DNA of 10,162 nucleotides, from contig JANXQG010000323.1 in NCBI GenBank assembly GCA_025356915.1, positions 1 to 10,162 of the forward strand. Direction: 5' to 3'. Below are positions 5,729 to 10,162 of the stretch, piece after piece (positions within the stretch are counted from its first letter, which is position 1; each line of letters starts with the position of its first letter). A program made the translations under genes and the position numbers. Origin of the DNA: Planctomycetota bacterium (GTDB taxonomy: Bacteria > Planctomycetota > Planctomycetia > Pirellulales > Thermoguttaceae). The notes below the pieces were generated by a model. It was given only the letters and a program-made list of their open reading frames with translations, did no database searches and was not told the DNA's origin.

Positions 5729-7567
5729 TCAGTCCTCCACGATGCCCAGCAGAACTTTTCGGGCACCCACATCACTACCCATCAGAGCCTCGAATCTACC
5801 ATCGGTGGCCTGCCCGACTATCCTGAGGGTCCGGCGGGTCTTGGGGCTCATGGCATAGTAGCCGATTTCGTTTGCGTCCGCTTCCCCGTGGCCCTTGAGG
5901 CGGCTGATACGAAGCTTCTTGGACGGCAAACCAGATGTCTTCTCCAACTCCTGGATCGAATCAGCGTACCAGTACGCGGACCCCGCCTCATCGGTACCAC
6001 GGAACAACGGACTGAGCACGATGTGAATCAACCCCTGCTCCACAACATTGCGGGCGAACCTCCAAAAAAAGCCAAGGATGAGTGTAGCAATGTGCTGCCC
6101 GTCGGGGTCAGCGTCGCACAGCAGTAGGACTTTGCCAACGCGCACCTTCGACGTATCGCACACACTCCCTTTGGGGTCAAGGGTCAAGCCGATAGCCGTC
6201 ACCAACGTCTGGACCTCCGCGTTCTTCAAGGCGACAGACGCGTCTTCCCTGAGTGCGTTCACGATCTTCCCACGAAGAGGCAGGATCTCCTGGTTCTTTG
6301 GGTTGCGGGCCTTGATGGCCGACCCGGCGGCGCTGTTGCCCTCGCAGATATACAGTTCCCGGTCCTTGACCTTACAATCCGCGGCCTCGGTCAACTTTCC
6401 CGGCAATACCCCACGGGCGTCTCGACGTAGCACCGTCTGGGTCGAAGCTGCAGCCCTGAGCTTCCGGTACTGCTCCCTTGCCTTCCCCATCCGCTGGGCC
6501 CGCTCAATGATCGAACGCGCCAAAGGACGGTTGGCCTCGAAGAACCGCTGCATCCTGGGCAACATCTCGGAGGATACCAGCTGCTCCACAGCACGGTCCA
6601 TCAGACGGTCCTTGGTCTGCCCCTTGAAGCTGGGGTTCTGCACCTTCACGTGAACGGCCCCGCGGACACCCGTCAGCAGATCACGGTCCTGCACCGCGGA
6701 GGCCCCCTGCTGCCCCTGCAGGGCACCCAGGACGGACTGACGCAGCCCAACCACATGAGTGCCCCCGTCCGGTGTGTCACTGAGGTTCACGAAGCCCCTG
6801 AGAGCCTCTGGCTCATCGTGCTCCGTGAACGCCACGGCTACTTCGATCGTATCCGTGGAGTGTGTGAATGTGGGATACCCGTCAGCGGCTAGGACAGCGG
6901 CCAGCGAGGATGCGGTACCGTCCATGGTCTCCAGGGTGTCGTCGACCTGGAGCGTAACACGCAGCCCGCGACAGAGGGCCACAACATCTCGAAGTCGTCC
7001 ACGGACCCGTTCTCGGTCCAAGACGGCTGTGCCGAAGATATCGGGATCCGGCCGGAAACGAATCTCAGTGCCCGTCTTACCGGCACGCTTGACCTTCTGC
7101 GGCTCAGCCTCGGGTACCCCTCGATTGTAGAACTGGCGCCAGCAGACACCGGAACGCCAGACGTGGACTTCCAAGAATTCCGAGAGGTAACTGACGGCTT
7201 TGATTCCTACGCCGTGAAGACCTGCAGAAACGGCGTAGGTTTTCGCGTTGAACTTCCCGCCTGATTGGAGGTTCGTCAGTACGGTCTGCAGGGTGCTGAC
7301 GCCGGTCTGCGGGTGAATGTCAACGGGGATGCCCCGACCGTTGTCGAGAACCGTCACGACATCGCCGGCAACGGTGACGTTGATTTCCCTGGCAGCGCCA
7401 GCCAAGTATTCGTCGAGCGAGTTGTCCAGCAGTTCTTTGACTAGCTGGTAGACGCCGTCGCTATCGACGGACCCAATGTACATCGCGGGTCGAAGCCGAA
7501 GGTGCTCACCATCCGTGAGTACCTGAATCGATTCAGCCTCGTAATCTCTGGTTTTCTTCTTTGCCAT
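5729..7567 (-). CDS. Type IIA topoisomerase ATPase subunit (GyrB/ParE-like)
   Basis: The 612 residues cover the whole subunit. The GHKL ATPase domain shows RPAMYIG (26-32), ELLDNSLDE (45-53, catalytic E45 and Mg-ligand N49), DNGRGIP (75-81) and GLHGVGIKAV (116-125). QTKDRL belongs to the transducer domain. The TOPRIM domain shows EGNSA (409-413, catalytic E409; usually EGDSA), PLRGK and DADPDG (485-490, the metal-binding D-x-D). LKGHGE stands where most family members have YKGLGE. The end FEALMGSDVGARKVLL matches the normal terminus. The length fits ParE or short GyrB. It hydrolyses ATP to drive strand passage with the GyrA-like partner encoded upstream at 10162-9019. Gyrase and topoisomerase IV activity cannot be told apart from this chain. 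No ribosome site precedes the ATG, which sits on a tRNA-like end. Confidence 0.95.
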   Translation of the reverse strand: MAKKKTRDYEAESIQVLTDGEHLRLRPAMYIGSVDSDGVYQLVKELLDNSLDEYLAGAAREINVTVAGDVVTVLDNGRGIPVDIHPQTGVSTLQTVLTNLQSGGKFNAKTYAVSAGLHGVGIKAVSYLSEFLEVHVWRSGVCWRQFYNRGVPEAEPQKVKRAGKTGTEIRFRPDPDIFGTAVLDRERVRGRLRDVVALCRGLRVTLQVDDTLETMDGTASSLAAVLAADGYPTFTHSTDTIEVAVAFTEHDEPEALRGFVNLSDTPDGGTHVVGLRQSVLGALQGQQGASAVQDRDLLTGVRGAVHVKVQNPSFKGQTKDRLMDRAVEQLVSSEMLPRMQRFFEANRPLARSIIERAQRMGKAREQYRKLRAAASTQTVLRRDARGVLPGKLTEAADCKVKDRELYICEGNSAAGSAIKARNPKNQEILPLRGKIVNALREDASVALKNAEVQTLVTAIGLTLDPKGSVCDTSKVRVGKVLLLCDADPDGQHIATLILGFFWRFARNVVEQGLIHIVLSPLFRGTDEAGSAYWYADSIQELEKTSGLPSKKLRISRLKGHGEADANEIGYYAMSPKTRRTLRIVGQATDGRFEALMGSDVGARKVLLGIVED

Positions 7568-7607
7568 GGTAGGACGGGTAGGGTTCAGAACCTACAAAAA
7601 CCCGGTT
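7568..7607 (-). repeat. Decayed copy of the tRNA 3' half
   Basis: This stretch matches the 3' end of the tRNA-CAU gene (7708-7746) at 35 of 40 aligned positions, with four substitutions (all transitions) and one inserted base in the T-loop. The T-stem GTAGG/CCTAC is intact, and the acceptor strand plus ACC survive. The next base is the A of the gyrB-like ATG, so the tRNA-like CCA ends inside the start codon. No matching D-arm or anticodon arm lies at the right distance, so it is a fragment and not a tRNA. Confidence 0.8.
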
Positions 7608-7680
7608 CTTTGCCCATCGCGATGGCGCAGTGGGCGCAGTAGCCGTCGACCAACTCGGGCTTCTTCTTCGTTGCCGTCAT
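7585..7680 (-). CDS. CxxC micro-protein, 31 aa
   Basis: The frame starts MTATKKKPELVDGYCAHC and ends GKEPGFCRF before TGA. It has C15-x2-C18 and a third Cys near the end, giving a mini-knuckle. TAGGA and CGGAA precede the ATG, though TAGGA is very close. The last seven codons and the stop lie inside the tRNA-derived repeat. The stop is 17 bases before the gyrB-like ATG, so its translation could help ribosomes reach that start. It is plausible because of the Cys pair and position, but short. Confidence 0.45.
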   Translation of the reverse strand: MTATKKKPELVDGYCAHCAIAMGKEPGFCRF

Positions 7681-7706
7681 GTCCTATTCCGTGCCCCAAT
7701 GTGTAG

Positions 7707-7783
7707 TGGTGGGATGGGTAGGGTTCGAACCTACAAAAATCCAGTTATGAGCTGGGGGCTATGACCAATTTAGCTACCATCCC
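7707..7783 (-). tRNA. tRNA with CAU anticodon (Met elongator or Ile2)
   Basis: The cloverleaf can be drawn by hand. The acceptor stem GGGATGG pairs perfectly with CCATCCC, the D-stem is GCTA/TAGC, the anticodon stem has four pairs (CCAG/CTGG, outermost position mismatched), the anticodon loop is CTCATAA, the variable loop is TTTTT, and the T-arm is GTAGG-TTCGAAC-CCTAC. The discriminator is A and CCA is encoded (7709-7707). The G1-C72 pair and the lack of three G-C pairs in the anticodon stem rule out an initiator. CAU can read AUG, or AUA if C34 is changed to lysidine; I cannot decide between them. It begins 8 bases after the stop of the 99-aa gene, so it is probably cut from a longer transcript. 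Confidence 0.9.
7708..7746 (-). repeat. tRNA 3' half, partner of the repeat at 7568-7607
   Basis: Intact member of the pair, covering part of the anticodon stem, the variable loop, the T-arm, the acceptor 3' strand and CC. The two copies lie about 100 bases apart in direct orientation. Confidence 0.8.
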
Positions 7784-7791
7784 GTGCCATG

Positions 7792-8091
7792 TCAACCTTC
7801 GTCTTCGGTCGGCGCCAAGCTCCGCAGCAGTGGTACCGCGAACCTGCGGTACAATTGCGTCGCCATCATGGCCACTATGGAGGATTCTCCACGGGAGATC
7901 ATTACGGCGCGGTGGCCTCCGGGTCTGTTTGTATGCACGCAGACGACGATGTTTGCAATGCGATGTTTCTTGCGAAGATCCACGACGTCATTGAGGAAAG
8001 CGTCGATGGCTGCATCGGCCTCCTCGTTCGTTGCGTACGGGTCGCTCATGAGCTTGTACAGGTCGAGGTCTTGGGTTAATTCGTCGATCAT
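7792..8091 (-). CDS. Unknown protein, 99 aa
   Basis: The protein opens MIDELTQDLDLYKLMSDPYA and continues with an acidic helix (EEADAAIDAFLNDVVDLRKK) and a strand containing IANIVVCVHTN. It looks like a soluble alpha/beta protein. The ATG overlaps the previous stop (ATGA). The upstream sequence is purine-rich (GAAAGAAAGCGAAA) but has no clear AGGAG. The tRNA gene begins 8 bases after its stop. Family not recognised. Confidence 0.68.
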   Translation of the reverse strand: MIDELTQDLDLYKLMSDPYATNEEADAAIDAFLNDVVDLRKKHRIANIVVCVHTNRPGGHRAVMISRGESSIVAMMATQLYRRFAVPLLRSLAPTEDEG

Positions 8092-8297
8092 GATTTCGCT
8101 TTCTTTCGTTTCTTCAAGTGTTCGCCATGCGTGATCTTGTTTGCTGCTTCTTTCAGCATTCTCGACATGATACGTGATTCAGCATCTTCGTCCATGAAGA
8201 GTGCTTCCGACCACATTTGCAACCACTCGACGATGCGCTTAGTGGCTTTGGCGCGACCCCTAGCCCTGTCATCTGCACCAGCCCTTGAAGCGCCCAT
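8088..8297 (-). CDS. Small basic helical protein, 69 aa
   Basis: The protein begins MGASRAGADDRARGRAKATK, then has a helical centre (RIVEWLQMWSEALFMDEDAE) and a basic tail (HLKKRKKAKS). Charge at both ends with a helical middle would allow nucleic-acid or protein binding, but nothing specific is recognisable. AAGGAAG lies 7 bases before the ATG, a good ribosome site. It starts four bases after the preceding stop and shares ATGA with the next gene. Confidence 0.68.
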   Translation of the reverse strand: MGASRAGADDRARGRAKATKRIVEWLQMWSEALFMDEDAESRIMSRMLKEAANKITHGEHLKKRKKAKS

Positions 8298-8301
8298 GAC
8301 G

Positions 8302-8607
8302 TCACTTCCTTTTCTTCACGACGCGTACAAGATGTGCTTTGTTATTCCAGTCCATCAAGGTTGCTTCCCTGGCGACAGCCTTTGCGGCTTTGCGAAAATT
8401 CGGCGAATACCGAATGGCTGCATTCTTATCTGCAGACCAGCCAGCATATCGGTCACGGTACTCGTACACTAGTGTACCACTTGCAGTGATACGTGCACGG
8501 CGTACCATGTAGGCGATGATATGGCGTTCGGGTTCAGCCAGCGTGTAGTGGTGGACGGCTCCAGACTCGCTGCTGCTGACCCACAGGTGCTTCGGAGGTT
8601 TACTCAT
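8302..8607 (-). CDS. Unknown basic protein, 101 aa
   Basis: The protein starts MSKPPKHLWVSSSESGAVHH and ends with a basic run containing HLVRVVKKRK. The middle (RHIIAYMVRRARITASGT, VYEYRDRYAGW) suggests strands, followed by a helical FRKAAKAVAREATLMDW. I preferred the ATG at 8607 to a TTG at 8616. Neither has a ribosome site; a possible promoter just upstream would give a nearly leaderless transcript. No family recognised. Confidence 0.65.
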   Translation of the reverse strand: MSKPPKHLWVSSSESGAVHHYTLAEPERHIIAYMVRRARITASGTLVYEYRDRYAGWSADKNAAIRYSPNFRKAAKAVAREATLMDWNNKAHLVRVVKKRK

Positions 8608-8614
8608 AGGGGCC

Positions 8615-8644
8615 AACGTAAGGTCCAGATGACTACGTTGTCAA
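8615..8644 (-). promoter_or_regulatory. Possible promoter: TTGACA -35, weak -10
   Basis: In the 40-base gap before the 101-aa gene, the minus strand has an exact TTGACA (8639-8644), an 18-base spacer and TACGTT (8615-8620). The -10 matches the consensus at only three of six bases. A start site about 7 bases on would fall at the ATG (8607), which could explain the missing ribosome site. Confidence 0.25.
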
Positions 8645-8647
8645 GTG

Positions 8648-9010
8648 CTAGTTCGGACCGTGCGAAGTCTTCGGTTCCTTCGGTACTATCAGGTCTCCGA
8701 TGCCGCCGTCTTCCTCAGCGTTTGCAAACAAATCCGCCACGTAGTGACGGCACAGCATGACGATTTCATGTACGGGCGTGTTGCTGTCGACGAGGGCCAC
8801 GAAACCAGCCAAAGAGGAAGCAGCGATCAAGCGGTCGTCCCCGATGTCGCCAGTCAGTACCATTGCGGCCTCATGGTCTACACGGTGTGCTTCCAGATCG
8901 GACTCAGGGTCCCCAGGTACGGTGTGCCAAGCCACAACGGACCGTTCGTAGGGCAGCCAATTTTCCTCAGAGTCGTCTTCCATGACGTAGATGGCGCGGT
9001 AGGACGGCAT
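8648..9010 (-). CDS. Unknown acidic protein, 120 aa
   Basis: The protein opens MPSYRAIYVMEDDSEENWLP and is acidic throughout. Strand-like stretches (SVVAWHTVPG, AAMVLTGDIG) are followed by helices (DDRLIAASSLAGFVALV, HEIVMLCRHYVADLFANAEE). It starts 8 bases after the stop of the gyrA-like gene, with only a weak ribosome site. No motif or family recognised. Confidence 0.7.
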   Translation of the reverse strand: MPSYRAIYVMEDDSEENWLPYERSVVAWHTVPGDPESDLEAHRVDHEAAMVLTGDIGDDRLIAASSLAGFVALVDSNTPVHEIVMLCRHYVADLFANAEEDGGIGDLIVPKEPKTSHGPN

Positions 9011-9018
9011 ATCAGAAA

Positions 9019-10162
9019 CTAGACCGTAAGCGGTTGTGTCTGTTCCACATCTTGTTCCTTCAAAAGTTCCAGCAAGTCCGTACGATCCACTAGAACACGT
9101 CGACCCTTGCGTGTCAACACATAATTGCTGGTACCCACAATGTAGGTACCTCCCTTCGGTTTCGTCGGCCCTTGAATATCCAGGAGACCCTGCACGTCAT
9201 GGATCTCAGCATCGGAAGGCACGACGCGGAAGCTGATAGGCTGCCCGCGTGACCCCCCGAGGATGGGGCGCATCTTCCGTCGTCCAAACGGTTCCGGTAC
9301 GTCGATCAACGTCACATACCCTAGGTCGTAGGTGACCAACAGTCGGTCCCCCGTGTTGGCGCCGGCCACACAGATGGCCTCGTTGACGTCACCGAGACGT
9401 GGAGCCGATAACGACGTCACCAGTAATTGACCGCTTCGGTCCAGGGCTACGATACGGTCCGCGGTGTCCGCGATGATACCCACGACGTCAATGGGTGTCT
9501 CGTCCAGATACGCAACGTCACGGCCCGTGATCTTCGTGTCACCTCGGAGGACCCACAGCACACGGTCGGTGCAGCGCACAAGCTGGTCGTAATAGACACG
9601 TGCCTTCAAAGGAACGTCCACGTCGCGAACCATCGGACCCGCCGTGGTACGCACACCCACCCACACGTCTTTCTTCTCCGTAAACGCTGTGGTCTCACGC
9701 TTGGACACACGAGTGCCCCTGGCGTCCTGGAACGCACGCATCGACTCCAGCGTGGTCACGACCTCATGTGGGATCTGCTGCAACCGCTTTTCAGTTGTCC
9801 GGCATGCCTCTTGTGCTTCAAGCACTTGACGCCCCAGCACCTTCATGTTAGCGCGGGCCAGCGTCCACAACGAGGTACCGAGGATGATGTCGGCGGACTC
9901 TACATCCACTTCCAAAGCGGCTGCCAACGCGACGGCAGCGGACGGACGATCCTTATGCGGGGCAGAGATGATATCCTTCACGACACCAAGCTGCTGGCAC
10001 GCAACCAGCAGCGCGGATGCCCGCTTATGCTGCTGCTGATGCCGTTCCATTTCCCTAGTGAGTCTGCGCGCTTCAACTTCGGACCGGTAGGACACGAATT
10101 CGGTCAACGCGGTCCGGAGATTCAGCGCACGGACGGTATTCGGGTCAATTGCTGCGTCGTCG
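9019..10162 (-). CDS. Type IIA topoisomerase DNA-cleavage subunit, C-terminal part (GyrA/ParC-like)
   Basis: The frame is open to the window edge, so the N-terminal half with the catalytic tyrosine and winged helix is not visible. About 380 residues can be read. RALNLRTALTEFVSYRSEVE corresponds to the start of the long coiled-coil arm (normally LNLREML.AFI.HRREVV.RR), and LGTSLWTLARANMKVLGRQV to its return helix near the C-gate. From about 150 residues before the middle of the visible part to the end come repeated strand units (DVWVGVRTTAGP, DRIVALDRSGQLLVTS, DRLLVTYDLGYVTLID) like the GyrA C-terminal beta-pinwheel. No GyrA box (QRRGGKG) is seen, which argues for a ParC- or T4-like decatenase or relaxase rather than a supercoiling gyrase. 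A TTG at 10107 is an internal codon, not the start. Partner of the GyrB-like chain at 7567-5729. Confidence 0.85.
   Translation of the reverse strand, partial: DDAAIDPNTVRALNLRTALTEFVSYRSEVEARRLTREMERHQQQHKRASALLVACQQLGVVKDIISAPHKDRPSAAVALAAALEVDVESADIILGTSLWTLARANMKVLGRQVLEAQEACRTTEKRLQQIPHEVVTTLESMRAFQDARGTRVSKRETTAFTEKKDVWVGVRTTAGPMVRDVDVPLKARVYYDQLVRCTDRVLWVLRGDTKITGRDVAYLDETPIDVVGIIADTADRIVALDRSGQLLVTSLSAPRLGDVNEAICVAGANTGDRLLVTYDLGYVTLIDVPEPFGRRKMRPILGGSRGQPISFRVVPSDAEIHDVQGLLDIQGPTKPKGGTYIVGTSNYVLTRKGRRVLVDRTDLLELLKEQDVEQTQPLTV

Noticed and set aside
6048..6653. 201-residue plus-strand open frame
   Set aside because: It lies antisense to the TOPRIM part of the gyrB-like gene, with no ribosome site and shadow-like composition.
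7568..7685. A second complete tRNA upstream of gyrB
   Set aside because: Only the 3' half is recognisable. The best partner for the acceptor strand (AGGAC near 7685) is about 115 bases away and pairs at only five positions, with no D-arm or anticodon arm between.
9019..10107. Complete 362-residue protein starting at the TTG at 10107
   Set aside because: The same frame stays open upstream to the window edge, and the extra residues (NTVRALNLRTAL) continue the GyrA-family match, so the TTG is internal.

Overview
The window looks like part of a large tailed-phage (jumbo or near-jumbo type) genome. Small genes are packed tightly, nearly all on the minus strand, and often joined by ATGA stop/start overlaps. 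Most encode unrecognised proteins under 180 residues. Scattered among them are phage-borne copies of cellular functions: both subunits of a type IIA DNA topoisomerase, a peptide deformylase, a Nudix hydrolase, a cyclic-phosphate-processing receiver (cREC) domain protein, a tRNA with a CAU anticodon, and a lone HNH endonuclease on the opposite strand. I see no integrase, structural gene, CRISPR array or rRNA. The host cannot be named from this stretch.

Layout in the direction of transcription (right to left). At 10162-9019 is the C-terminal part of a GyrA/ParC-like subunit whose catalytic half lies outside the window. Four small unknown genes follow (9010-7792), then tRNA-CAU (7783-7707), a 31-residue CxxC micro-ORF (7680-7585) and a complete GyrB/ParE-like subunit (7567-5729). 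Next is a coupled run: a membrane-anchored Cys/His protein, a Cys-rich zinc-ribbon-like protein, peptide deformylase, a proline/tryptophan-rich zinc protein with a lysine tail, an unknown protein and a small membrane protein (5725-3200). The HNH endonuclease gene (2623-3177) interrupts this series on the plus strand. After it come two small unknown genes, the cREC protein, a 75-residue unknown protein, the Nudix protein, a gene-poor 180-base stretch, an 83-residue zinc-finger-like protein and a gene that runs off the left edge.

How the parts may fit together: the topoisomerase would relieve supercoiling during phage replication and transcription. The tRNA and deformylase would support or retune host translation. 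The cREC and Nudix proteins could act on RNA ends or nucleotide-derived signals; this last link is inference. The most unusual local structure is a second, decayed copy of the 3' half of the tRNA, placed so that its CCA end supplies the A of the gyrB-like start codon.
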